64,000 bases of DNA, from positions 1 to 64,000 of the forward strand of contig NZ_JAHXZL010000004.1 in the NCBI RefSeq assembly GCF_019429525.1. The letters run 5' to 3'. Both the position numbers and the translations under genes were made by a program. Positions 33,981-41,918 of this stretch are shown here, piece by piece (positions within the stretch are counted from its first letter, which is position 1; each line of letters begins with the position of its first letter). Under the pieces are notes generated by a model. The model was given only the letters and a program-made list of their open reading frames with translations. It was not told where the DNA came from and ran no database searches. Source of the stretch: Sphingomonas folli (GTDB taxonomy: Bacteria; Pseudomonadota; Alphaproteobacteria; Sphingomonadales; Sphingomonadaceae).

Positions 33981-35912
33981 TCAGTAGCGCAGCCGCACCC
34001 CGCCGTAAGCGGCGCGCCCGGGATTGCCATAGTCCACCGCCACCACGTAGCGCTGGTCGAAGGCATTCTCGAGCCGCGCGTACAGCTCGACCCTGTCGGT
34101 CAGCGGCAGCGCGGCGCGCAGGTCGGCGAGGACATAGCCGTCGAGCCGCACCTGGCCGACGTCGTAGCTGTCGCCGACCGCGGTGAGCGTCACTCCGGTG
34201 GAGAGGCCGAACGGCCAGCGATAGTCGGCGTTGACCGTGGTGCTGTCGCGCGGGCGGCGCAGCAGCGGCAGGCCGAAGCTCGCGCCGGGCGAGTGGTTCT
34301 CACCGTCGAGATAGGTGTAGGCGGCGACGACGGTCAGCGCCTCCACCGGGCGCAGCGTGAGCGCGAGCTCCAGCCCCTGCGCGCGGGTCCGCGCCACGTT
34401 GTCGTAGATGCCGAACGGCCGCGCGTCGCAGATCGGCCCGTCGATCGCTGGGCTGCACGCGCGCGTGTTGATCAGGTCGCGCGAGACGCGGCGGAACCAG
34501 GTCGCGCTCGCCTCCAGCGCGCCACCGAGCGCGCGCTGGGTCACGCCCGCGTCCCAGCCCTCGGAGCGCTCGGGGCGCAGGTCGGGGTTGCCGGTGCTGC
34601 CGTTGAGCTGGAACAGCGTCGGCGCCTTGAAGCCCTGCGACCAGCTGCCGCGCAGCAACGTGGCGCCGTCGTTCGGCGTCCAGGCGAGGCTCGCCGCACC
34701 GACCGTCGCGCCGCCGAAACGGTCATGATCGTCGTGGCGCACGCCGCCGGTCGCGGTGACGCCGGCGAGCGGGGTGAGCGCGAGCTGGCCGTAGACGCTG
34801 AACAGCCGCGCGCGGCCGCGATCGGTGCTGCCATAGCCGCGCGTGAAGAGGCGCGACACCTCGCGCTCGGCGCCGAAGGTCGCGCGCGCGACCGCGCCGA
34901 GATCGGCGACGCCCTGATACTCGATCCGATCGTTCCGCCCCCGCGAGCGATAGGTCTCACGCGGCGTGAGGTCGCGGTCGTAGCTGACGCGGGCGATGTC
35001 GGTCCGCGCATAGCCCAGGCGGTTACGCAGCGCGCCGTCGAACAGCGCGACGTTGAGACCGCCATAGCCGACCCACTGTTCGGCGTCGCTATACTCGCGC
35101 GTGTCGTTGAAGGAGAAGTCGGGCGGCGGGAAGCCGTCGAACTCGGTCCGGCCGTTGGCGTAGAAACCGCGCAGGTCGACCGAGACGTCGCTCGTCAGGG
35201 TGGCGGTGACGCTGGCGTTGCCGCCATAGTGGCGGAACCCGTCCCGCTCGCTGCCGCGCGCGTAGGACGAGATGCCGTCGGTGGTGTAATAGCCGCCGCC
35301 CAGGCTCGCCGCGATCGCCCCGGCGCGCCCCGAGACGTTGGCGAAGGCCTGGCCCGTGCCCATCGACCCGCCCTCGGCGCGCGCGTTGACGCTCAGCCGG
35401 TCGGTCGGCTGGCGCGTGATCATGTTGACCACGCCGCCGATCGCCTGGCTGCCCCACAGCACCGAGGAGGCGCCGCGCAGCACCTCCACCCGCGCGATGT
35501 TACCGACGAGCAGCTCGCCGAAGTTGAACCCGCCGCCGGGCGCCGACGGGTCGTTGATCTTGACGCCGTCGATCAGCGCCGCGGTCTGGTCGCTCTCGGC
35601 GCCGCGGATGAACACCGAGGTGACGCCGCCGACGCCGCCGGTGCGCGCCACCGCGATCCCGGGGGTCTGGCGGAGCAGGTCGGCGAGGACGACCGTCTGC
35701 CGCCGCTCGATCGTCGCGGTGTCCAGCACGGTCACCGCCTGCGCCACACTCGACGCCGGGGTCGCGGCGCGCTCGGCGGTGACGATCACGTCGTCGCCCG
35801 CGCGAGTCGCCTGCTCCAGCGCCTCGGTCGACTGGGCGCTCTGCGCGTGCGCCGCGGGTGCGAGTAGCAGCAGCGGCAGCGCGGCCGCGATGCGGCGATA
35901 GGATATGGTCAC
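33981..35912 (-). CDS. btuB: TonB-dependent vitamin B12 receptor (BtuB-like)
   Basis: An outer-membrane barrel receptor of 643 residues with a signal peptide (about 1-20, AHAQ). The TonB box region is DDVIVTAERAATP, followed by a plug domain (about 45-160) with LADLLRQTPGIAV, SVFIRGAESDQTAALIDGVKIND and VEVLRGASSVLWGSQAIGGVVNMITRQP. A 22-strand barrel ends with GGVRLRY. The start is GTG at 35912, with GGGGAAG upstream. It follows a cobalamin riboswitch and leads btuF-btuC-btuD, which is strong context for B12. Length and plug match BtuB of E. coli closely. Confidence 0.92.
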   Translation of the reverse strand: MTISYRRIAAALPLLLLAPAAHAQSAQSTEALEQATRAGDDVIVTAERAATPASSVAQAVTVLDTATIERRQTVVLADLLRQTPGIAVARTGGVGGVTSVFIRGAESDQTAALIDGVKINDPSAPGGGFNFGELLVGNIARVEVLRGASSVLWGSQAIGGVVNMITRQPTDRLSVNARAEGGSMGTGQAFANVSGRAGAIAASLGGGYYTTDGISSYARGSERDGFRHYGGNASVTATLTSDVSVDLRGFYANGRTEFDGFPPPDFSFNDTREYSDAEQWVGYGGLNVALFDGALRNRLGYARTDIARVSYDRDLTPRETYRSRGRNDRIEYQGVADLGAVARATFGAEREVSRLFTRGYGSTDRGRARLFSVYGQLALTPLAGVTATGGVRHDDHDRFGGATVGAASLAWTPNDGATLLRGSWSQGFKAPTLFQLNGSTGNPDLRPERSEGWDAGVTQRALGGALEASATWFRRVSRDLINTRACSPAIDGPICDARPFGIYDNVARTRAQGLELALTLRPVEALTVVAAYTYLDGENHSPGASFGLPLLRRPRDSTTVNADYRWPFGLSTGVTLTAVGDSYDVGQVRLDGYVLADLRAALPLTDRVELYARLENAFDQRYVVAVDYGNPGRAAYGGVRLRY

Positions 35913-36034
35913 GTCTTCCCCACACGGTCGCGGGCGGGCGCGCGGCCCCGTGCCGCAACGCTGCCGCCCGATCGTCGTCACGCGAGGACAAGACCTCGAT
36001 CGCCCGGCACACCCCGTCCGCGCGAAGGACAACC

Positions 36035-36212
36035 GCGACGGGCAGGTCTCCTGGCTCCCGGGTCAGCGCCCCGCTCCGGCCTTCCCGGACCGAGGGTCGA
36101 GTGGCACGCGCGGGAGGAGGCTCGCCGGTCACAGTTGCGGGGGCAGCGCCGGATCGCTGTCGAGGCTACCGGCTTCCCTCTTACTTCCCCTCGCGGGGAA
36201 CCTGTCGCGTCG
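36035..36212 (-). promoter_or_regulatory. Cobalamin riboswitch
   Basis: On the minus strand the leader of btuB carries the conserved B12-element sequence in order: AGAGGGAAGCCGGTAG near 36165-36182, GCCCCCGCAACTGTGACC near 36127-36146 and GCCAGGAGACCTGCCCGT near 36039-36055. It starts a few bases past the Nudix stop and ends about 120 bases before the btuB GTG. B12 binding is expected to repress btuB-btuFCD. Confidence 0.93.
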
Positions 36213-36218
36213 GCGCCC

Positions 36219-36638
36219 CTAGGGCAGCGCGAGGCCGCGGGCAAGCGCCTCGCGCAGCGCGGCGAGCAGCGGGACGTCGACCGGCGGCATCGGCAGCGCG
36301 GCCAGCGTCGCGGGCACGTCCCAGCGCAGCGCCGCGGCGGCGAGCGGGCGCGGCTCGCCCGACCAGGCACGCGCGACATAGAGCAGCATCACCAGCGCGC
36401 GCTCGCCCGGCGCGGCGTCGGCGGCGAAGGAGAGCGGCGTGAGCGCCTCGGGTGCCACCGCGATGGCGAGCTCCTCGGCGAGTTCACGCACCAGCGCGTC
36501 GACGGGCGCCTCGCCGGGCTCGACCTTGCCGCCGGGGAACTCCCACAGCCCGCCGTGGCGCTTGTCCGATGGGCGCTGTTGCATGAGGCAGCGTCCCGCC
36601 GGATCGAGCAGCGCCGCGGCGACCACCAGCATCGTCAT
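36219..36638 (-). CDS. Nudix hydrolase (MutT/8-oxo-dGTP diphosphatase-like)
   Basis: A 139-residue pyrophosphohydrolase that likely removes oxidised nucleotides such as 8-oxo-dGTP. The Nudix box begins GGKVEPGEAPVDALVRELAEELAI, in which the usual Gly after EE-x is Ala. The rest (RPSDKRHGGLWEFPGGK and GERALVMLLYVARAWSGEPRP) is typical of MutT. The ATG at 36638 has AAGGAA upstream; the long open frame before it is not protein-like. It lies just upstream of the cobalamin riboswitch and btuB on the same strand, probably with its own promoter. Confidence 0.88.
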   Translation of the reverse strand: MTMLVVAAALLDPAGRCLMQQRPSDKRHGGLWEFPGGKVEPGEAPVDALVRELAEELAIAVAPEALTPLSFAADAAPGERALVMLLYVARAWSGEPRPLAAAALRWDVPATLAALPMPPVDVPLLAALREALARGLALP

Positions 36639-36677
36639 CGAACCGTTCCTTAACCGTCCCCGCGCTAGGATCGGGCC

Positions 36678-36869
36678 ATGGCACGTCCTCGCACCAGACG
36701 CCCGCTCTTCTCGCGCCTCGGCCGTGACGGTCGCGGCGCCACCGCGGTGGAATATGCCCTGATCCTCGCCGCCATCGCGCTGACGATCGCCGCGGGGCTC
36801 GGTCGCGTGTCCACTGCCCTCGGCGATGTCTTCGCGACAGTGTCGACGAACCTTCTCGTCGGCCGGTGA
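36678..36869 (+). CDS. Flp/Fap pilin component
   Basis: A 63-residue Flp-type pilin with a basic leader (RPRTRRPLFSRLGRDGRG) and a cleavage-type site Gly-ATAVEYALI followed by one hydrophobic helix. These subunits build Tad adhesive pili after processing by a prepilin peptidase (CpaA). The cpa/tad assembly genes are not in the window. A second Flp gene follows at 37020. The ATG at 36678 is preceded by AGGAtcgggcc. Confidence 0.85.
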   Translation: MARPRTRRPLFSRLGRDGRGATAVEYALILAAIALTIAAGLGRVSTALGDVFATVSTNLLVGR

Positions 36870-37019
36870 GTGACGGCCTAAACTAACCTGCGTATATTTC
36901 TGAAATCGCTGGATTGAGCTTAAGTCTTTCTCAACCGAGCCGGCGCTACACCGGACGTCGCTGGAGCCCCCAAGGCTCATCGGCCGGGTAACTGAAGCCA
37001 ATTTGTCTCGGAGATCGAC

Positions 37020-37193
37020 ATGCAGAAGATTCGCGCTTTCCTGAAGAACAACAAGGCCGCCACCGCGATCGAGTACGGCCTGATCGCCGCGCTGGTCGCC
37101 GTCGCCGCCATCGCCGCGATGAAGGGCCTGGGCAACCAGCTGACCAACACCTTCACCAAGGTGCAGACCACGATGAGCAGCAACGGCGCGTAA
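37020..37193 (+). CDS. Flp/Fap pilin component, second copy
   Basis: A 57-residue Flp pilin beginning MQKIRAFLKNNKAATAIEYGLI with one hydrophobic helix. The ATG at 37020 has GGAG 9 bases upstream. Unlike most Flp proteins, the residue before ATAIEY is Ala rather than Gly, so processing efficiency is uncertain. It lies 150 bases after the first pilin gene and is followed by a strong intrinsic terminator. The 36870-37019 gap holds AT-richer sequence and is likely a promoter. Confidence 0.88.
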   Translation: MQKIRAFLKNNKAATAIEYGLIAALVAVAAIAAMKGLGNQLTNTFTKVQTTMSSNGA

Positions 37194-37218
37194 TCCGCCG
37201 GCTCAGCTCACGTGACAA

Positions 37219-37252
37219 GGGCGGCGGAACCTCGGTTCCGCCGCCTTTTTCT
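37219..37252 (+). terminator. Intrinsic terminator after the Flp pilin genes
   Basis: An 11-bp perfect stem, GGCGGCGGAAC (37220-37230) and GTTCCGCCGCC (37235-37245), with a CTCG loop followed by TTTTTCTT. It lies 26 bases past the second pilin stop. Confidence 0.93.
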
Positions 37253-37328
37253 TGCTCTCTGCGCGGGCGCCGTGATCCTGGCGCTGTGATAACCCTCGGG
37301 TCAGCAACGCGCACACCCTCACACTGCC

Positions 37329-37422
37329 GTCATCCTGAACTCGTCGCAGGATCCGACGTCCCGCGAGCGCCTCGCGCATGATGTAAGCGGCACCGTGGAT
37401 CCTGAGACGAGTTCAGGATGAC
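37329..37422. repeat. Inverted repeat (REP-like) between flp and accA
   Basis: Two 26-base arms differ at a single position: GTCATCCTGAACTCGTC at the start of the left arm (37329-37354) and its complement in the right arm (37397-37422). They are separated by 42 bases. It is non-coding and resembles the intergenic element at 61164-61260. Confidence 0.85.
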
Positions 37423-37471
37423 GAAGCTGGTCGCAGGCGGAGCCCCCTTCCCCGCGAGAGGGAGCCAAGCC

Positions 37472-38422
37472 TCAGCTCAGCCGACCCATGCGCAGGAACT
37501 TGTCGCGGCGATCCTGGCGCAGCGCGTCCGGCGACAGCGGCGTGAGCTCGCCCAGCGCGCGCTCGATCGAGTCGCCCAGCGCCCGGATCGCGCCCGCTGA
37601 GTCGCGATGCGCGCCGCCGAGCGGCTCGGGGACGATCGAGTCGATCACGCCCAACCCTTTGAGGTCCTGCGCGGTCACTTTCATCGCCTCCGCGGCGTCG
37701 GGAGCACGGTCGGCGGTGCGCCACAGGATCGAGGCGCAGCCCTCGGGCGAGATCACCGAATAGACCGCGTGCTCGAACATCAGCACGCGGTTGCCGCTGG
37801 CGAGCGCGATCGCCCCGCCCGAGCCGCCCTCGCCGACGATCGACGCGACCAGCGGCACGCCCAGCGCGAGGCACGCCTCGGTCGAGCGCGCGATCGCCTC
37901 GGCCTGGCCGCGCTCCTCCGCCTGAATGCCGGGGAAGGCGCCGGAGGTGTCGACCAGCGTCACCACGGGTAGCCCGAAGCGATCGGCCAGCTCCATCAGC
38001 CGGATCGCCTTGCGATATCCCTCGGGCTTGCCCATGCCGAAATTGTGCTTGAGCCGGCTGACGGTGTCGTCCCCCTTCTCGTGGCCGAGCACCATCACCC
38101 GCTGCCCGCGGAACGTCGCGAAGCCGCCGAGGATCGCCTGATCGTCTCCGAACGCGCGGTCGCCCGCCAGCGGCATGAACTCGTCGAACAGCCCGGCGAC
38201 ATAGTGGCGGAAGTGCGGGCGCTCGGGGTGGCGCGCCACCTGCGTCTTCTGCCACGGCGTCAGCTTGGCGAACGTGTCCTTGAGCTGCTTGTCGGACTTG
38301 GCCTGGAGCTTGGCGATCTCCGCGGAGATGTCGATCGCGCCCTCCGCGCCGGTGTCGCGCAGCTCGTCGATGCGCGCCTGCAGCTCGGCGATGGGCTTCT
38401 CGAAGTCGAGGAAACTAGGCAT
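37472..38422 (-). CDS. accA: Acetyl-CoA carboxylase carboxyltransferase subunit alpha
   Basis: Catalyses the transfer of CO2 from biotin carrier to acetyl-CoA, the first committed step of fatty-acid synthesis, together with AccD (not in window). The length, 316 residues, is normal. Strong family segments are FDEFMPLAGDRAFGDDQAILGG, GHEKGDDTVSRLKHNFGM and GEGGSGGAIALASGNRVLMFEHAVYSVISPEGCASILWR. It starts with ATG at 38422, 10 bases after the recombinase stop. It is co-directional with the Xer gene. Confidence 0.97.
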   Translation of the reverse strand: MPSFLDFEKPIAELQARIDELRDTGAEGAIDISAEIAKLQAKSDKQLKDTFAKLTPWQKTQVARHPERPHFRHYVAGLFDEFMPLAGDRAFGDDQAILGGFATFRGQRVMVLGHEKGDDTVSRLKHNFGMGKPEGYRKAIRLMELADRFGLPVVTLVDTSGAFPGIQAEERGQAEAIARSTEACLALGVPLVASIVGEGGSGGAIALASGNRVLMFEHAVYSVISPEGCASILWRTADRAPDAAEAMKVTAQDLKGLGVIDSIVPEPLGGAHRDSAGAIRALGDSIERALGELTPLSPDALRQDRRDKFLRMGRLS

Positions 38423-38431
38423 CGGCCGCAG

Positions 38432-39376
38432 CTAGTCGCGGTGACGCAACGCGTCAACGAGCGGGTGCCGCTCGTTGACCAGCTCGACCAGCCGGCGGCT
38501 GTCGACATGGGTGTAGATCTCGGTGGTCGCGATGTCGGCGTGACCCAGCATCGTCTGCAGCGCGCGCAGGTCGGCACCCCCCTCGAGCAGGTGAGTCGCG
38601 AAGGCGTGGCGCAGCACGTGCGGGCTGATGCGGTCGGGCGGGATCCCCGCCTCGGCGGCGAGCGCGCGCACCAGCTGGAACAGCCGGACGCGCGACAGGT
38701 GAGTCGCGCCCGAGGGAAAGAGGAAGGCGCGGTCGATCGCGACGTGCGCGCGCCACGCCGCCACCGCCGCGCGCGCGCGGTCGGACAGCGGCACCAGCCG
38801 TTCCTTGCCGCCTTTGCCGCGCAGGATCAGGAACGGCCGGTCGGGGTGGATCGCGTTGCGCGGCAGCGACACCAGCTCGCTCGCGCGCAGCCCCGAGCCG
38901 TAGAGCAGCTCGATCAGCGCGGCGAGCCGCAGGTCGGTGGGGATGACGGGATCGCGCGCGAGCCGCCAGGCGATCGCGGCGAACAGCCGGTCGACGTCGG
39001 CGTGGCTCAGCGTGCGCGGCAGCGCGCGCCGCGCGGCCGGGCGCGGGAGCGCGGGCGAGGGATCGTCGGGCCGCGCGCCCTCCTCCGCGAGGAAGCCGAA
39101 GAAGCGACGCAGCGCCGAGGCCTTGCGCGCGACACTGGCGCTCGCGAGCGCGGTCCAGCCATCGGCCAGTCGGCCGAGCGCGGCGGCGTCGGCGCGCGCG
39201 AGCCCGCCGTCGAGTGCCTCGGACGCCAGCGCGAGGTCGCGGCGATAGGCGGCGAGCGTGTTCGTCGCCGCGCCGGCCTGCGCCGCCAGCATCTCGAGGA
39301 AGCGCTCGATCGCCTGGCGGTCCTCGCCCGAGGCGCCCGCCGCGAGCTTGAGCCGCCGCGCGCCGGTCACGCCCAT
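38432..39376 (-). CDS. xerD: Tyrosine recombinase XerC/XerD
   Basis: Resolves chromosome dimers at dif with its partner recombinase. The catalytic residues are Arg164 (GSGLRASEL), Lys188 (GKGGKERLVPL), His253 and Arg256 (PHVLRHAFATH), His279 (MLGHADI) and nucleophile Tyr288 (EIYTHV). The length, 314 residues, is normal. The ATG at 39376 overlaps the stop of the upstream hypothetical gene by one base (TGATG). The upstream frame is open but is a shadow of that gene. XerD versus XerC is chosen by accA adjacency, which is not proof. Confidence 0.9.
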   Translation of the reverse strand: MGVTGARRLKLAAGASGEDRQAIERFLEMLAAQAGAATNTLAAYRRDLALASEALDGGLARADAAALGRLADGWTALASASVARKASALRRFFGFLAEEGARPDDPSPALPRPAARRALPRTLSHADVDRLFAAIAWRLARDPVIPTDLRLAALIELLYGSGLRASELVSLPRNAIHPDRPFLILRGKGGKERLVPLSDRARAAVAAWRAHVAIDRAFLFPSGATHLSRVRLFQLVRALAAEAGIPPDRISPHVLRHAFATHLLEGGADLRALQTMLGHADIATTEIYTHVDSRRLVELVNERHPLVDALRHRD

Positions 39377-41151
39377 CAGAGCCGCGCGATCGCCTCGGCC
39401 GCGATCATCCGCGCCTCGCCGTCGAGCCCGACCGCGCGCAGCGCGGCGACGACGCGGTAGAGCGACGCCGCCGGCACCGTCTCCCAGCCGCGCGCCTGCA
39501 GACCGACCGCGGCGAGCAGCAGCACCGTCCCCTGCTGGCGCCCCGCCACGGCCTGGTCGAGCGCGCGCGTCCAGCTGTCCGCGCGCGCCACCGGTACGCC
39601 GAAGCGCTCGCCCTCCGCCGCGAGATCGGCGGCGGGCACGTCGCCCAGCCCGGCGAGCGCGGCGAAGAACAGCTGCTTCTTGCGCTCGGCGTTGGCGCCG
39701 GTCGGAGCATAGTCGCGCGCACTGACGCCGCGCGCGCCGCCGTCGGGGTCGGCGAGCAGCAGCATCGCCCAGGCATCGCCGCCCGCGCGGACGTGGCCGC
39801 GCCAGCGCTGCGCGGTGCGGTCCAGCCCGGCGCTCAGCATCGAGGCGACGAGCCGGTCGGCCTGCTCCACCTCGCCCGCGGGCAGCAGCCGCGCCGCCGC
39901 ACGCGCGGTGAGGATCAGCCGCCCGTAGCGCGCCGCGGGCGTCTCCGCCGCGTCCCACAGCCGCTGCATCGCACCCAGCCGCGTATCCAGGCTGTCGCCG
40001 ACATAGGCGTCGCGCAGGTCGTTGGCGGTGCGCGCCAGCGGCGCGGGCACGTCGTCGCCGTCGGCCAGCGCCGAGTAGAGGTCGACCAGCGCCGCGCTCG
40101 ACAATGCCCCCATCGCCGCGGCGCGATCGGCGACCGCGGCGCGCTCGGCGAGCGGGATCGCCGGGGCGAGCGCGCGCCACGCGGTCACCTGCGGCCCGAC
40201 CGTGTCGTACAGCTCGGCGGGCACCGCGACACCGGTGGCGGTGGCGAGGCCGAAGCGCCACGCGGTGAGCTGCGTCACCGGCGCCCACTCGATCGTGATC
40301 GCCTGGCGGCTGTCCAGCCCCGCGCCCATCACCTTCTGCGCGAGCTGGAGGTCGATGCCGCTCGCGACGCGGCGACGGCGGATGTCGGCGAGCAGCGGCT
40401 GCGTCCTGCCGGTGCCGGTGAGGCCGGCGCACATCGCGCGCGCCACGATCCAGCCGCGCTCGCTGTCGCCCGCCCCGGGTGCCAGCGCGCAGAGCGCGGC
40501 GGGGTCGGCGGTGGCGAGCGCGGCCTGCATCCACACCTGGTGCAGCTTGGGGGTGACTCGGTCCAGGTCGACCGATTGCGCCACCGCGCGCGCCGCGACC
40601 GACTCGCCCATGCGCAGCAGCAGCCACGCGCGCTCGGCGGCGAAATCGGCGCCGTTGACGTGCGCCGGCGTGACCAGCTCGGCGGCAAGCAGCCGGCGCA
40701 GCGCGATCTGGAGCCAGCGCGACGGCAGCGGCGCGGACAAGCGCCGCATCAGCCGCTCGAGATAGCGGCCATCGGCGCCGGCGACCGCATCGGCGGCGAA
40801 GCTGTCGCTCGGGCCGAGTTGCGCGAGCGAGCGCCGCGCGAAAGCGGGCATCTCGTAGCGCGGCGCCACCGGGGTCGGCGTCGCACCGGGCGTCGGCATC
40901 ACCAGCGGCGGGAGCGGCGGCAGCGGCCCGGCCGGCGTGGTCGCGGCGACGGACGGCGCGGTCGCCGGCGCCGCCCCCGGGGCCGCGGGGGCGGCCGGCG
41001 AGGGCGCGGGGGACGGCGTCGGCGTCGGCGCGTTGTCGCCGAAGCCGGGCGGGAGCAGCGACTCGGGCCGCTGCTGCGCCGCGGCGGCGGCACCGATCGC
41101 GAGCGCCGCGGCGCCCGCGACGAGCGCGCGCCTAGTTCGCGAGGTTGCCAA
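39376..41151 (-). CDS. Secreted hypothetical protein conserved-looking, alanine-rich
   Basis: A 591-residue protein with an N-terminal signal (about 1-25, AAAAAQ), a proline/alanine/threonine linker (about 38-95) and a long alpha-helical body rich in Ala, Leu and Arg (about 100-590). It resembles repeat proteins of the TPR/SEL1-like type, but no domain is clear. It starts with TTG at 41151, overlapping the preceding small membrane-protein gene. It lies just upstream of, and touching, the Xer gene. A sphingomonad-specific protein is likely. No function is claimed. Confidence 0.75.
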   Translation of the reverse strand: MATSRTRRALVAGAAALAIGAAAAAQQRPESLLPPGFGDNAPTPTPSPAPSPAAPAAPGAAPATAPSVAATTPAGPLPPLPPLVMPTPGATPTPVAPRYEMPAFARRSLAQLGPSDSFAADAVAGADGRYLERLMRRLSAPLPSRWLQIALRRLLAAELVTPAHVNGADFAAERAWLLLRMGESVAARAVAQSVDLDRVTPKLHQVWMQAALATADPAALCALAPGAGDSERGWIVARAMCAGLTGTGRTQPLLADIRRRRVASGIDLQLAQKVMGAGLDSRQAITIEWAPVTQLTAWRFGLATATGVAVPAELYDTVGPQVTAWRALAPAIPLAERAAVADRAAAMGALSSAALVDLYSALADGDDVPAPLARTANDLRDAYVGDSLDTRLGAMQRLWDAAETPAARYGRLILTARAAARLLPAGEVEQADRLVASMLSAGLDRTAQRWRGHVRAGGDAWAMLLLADPDGGARGVSARDYAPTGANAERKKQLFFAALAGLGDVPAADLAAEGERFGVPVARADSWTRALDQAVAGRQQGTVLLLAAVGLQARGWETVPAASLYRVVAALRAVGLDGEARMIAAEAIARL

Positions 41152-41269
41152 GCTCGACCGCCTTCTCGACCCGCGTCGTCGGCTGCTCGGTCGCGCGCCC
41201 CGCGAGGAAGAACACGGCGCCGAGCACGATCACCAGCAACACCACCACCGAGACGATCAACCGAGACAT
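41132..41269 (-). CDS. Small single-pass membrane protein
   Basis: A 45-residue protein with one N-terminal helix (about 4-24, LIVSVVVLLVIVLGAVFFLAG) and a short tail ending ELGNLAN. Its last 20 bases overlap the start of the 591-residue gene, so translation may be coupled. The ATG at 41269 is used. It could be a transporter or secretion accessory subunit, but nothing supports a specific role. Confidence 0.6.
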   Translation of the reverse strand: MSRLIVSVVVLLVIVLGAVFFLAGRATEQPTTRVEKAVELGNLAN

Positions 41270-41366
41270 GGATACCCCATCGCGCACGCGCCCAACCGCC
41301 CCGGGAGAAGCGCGCGGCGCGCACGCTGTTGCCGGGGCATGAAGGCGCTGTATAGCCCTGCCGACG

Positions 41367-41918
41367 ATGTTGCAAAGCCCGCCTGCCCCGCGCGAACGAG
41401 GAGCCGCCTGGATCGGCCAGACGATCGTGCTGGTCGGGCTGATGGGTGCGGGCAAGTCCACCGTGGGACGCCGGCTGGCGACGCGGCTCGGCCTGCCCTT
41501 CGTCGACGCCGACATCGAGATCGAGGCGGCGGCGGGCATGTCGATCAGCGACATCTTCGCGCAGTTCGGCGAGGCCTATTTCCGCGACGGCGAGCGCCGC
41601 GTGATCCAGCGGCTGATCGACGGCCGCCCCAAGGTGATCGCGACCGGGGGCGGCGCCTTCGTCAACGACGAGACGCGCGCGCTGATCCTGGCGGAGGCGC
41701 TGGCGATCTGGCTCGACGCGCCGGTGGAGGTGCTGGCCGAGCGCGTGCGCCGCCGCGACACCCGCCCGCTGCTGCGCGGGCGCGACCCGGCGGCGGTGCT
41801 GCGCGACCTCGCCGCCGTCCGCAACCCTTTATACGCGCTGGCGCATCTCCGCGTCGCCAGCGCCAACGCCCCGCACGAGACGACCGTGCGCGCGATCCTG
41901 GAGGCCCTCGGCAGATGA
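41367..41918 (+). CDS. aroK: Shikimate kinase
   Basis: Phosphorylates shikimate at C3 in aromatic amino-acid synthesis. It has the P-loop GLMGAGKSTVG, the substrate loop DADIEIEAAAGMSISDIFAQFGEAYFRDGERR and the lid region with RRDTRPLLRG. The length is 183 residues. The ATG at 41367 opens the frame. Its stop overlaps the aroB start (ATGAGT), so the two are co-translated, the usual aroK-aroB pairing. Confidence 0.96.
   Translation: MLQSPPAPRERGAAWIGQTIVLVGLMGAGKSTVGRRLATRLGLPFVDADIEIEAAAGMSISDIFAQFGEAYFRDGERRVIQRLIDGRPKVIATGGGAFVNDETRALILAEALAIWLDAPVEVLAERVRRRDTRPLLRGRDPAAVLRDLAAVRNPLYALAHLRVASANAPHETTVRAILEALGR

Noticed and set aside
31335..36212. Genomic island inserted at tRNA-Cys
   Set aside because: The btu genes match the surrounding composition, there is no integrase, and no repeat of the tRNA 3' end was found on the far side.
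38432..39376. Integrase of a mobile element
   Set aside because: Length, catalytic residues and the housekeeping neighbour accA fit XerC/XerD; no attachment repeats were seen.
38432..40627. 731-residue frame extending the Xer recombinase upstream
   Set aside because: The extra part is antisense-like composition over the 591-residue gene; the recombinase is complete from 39376.
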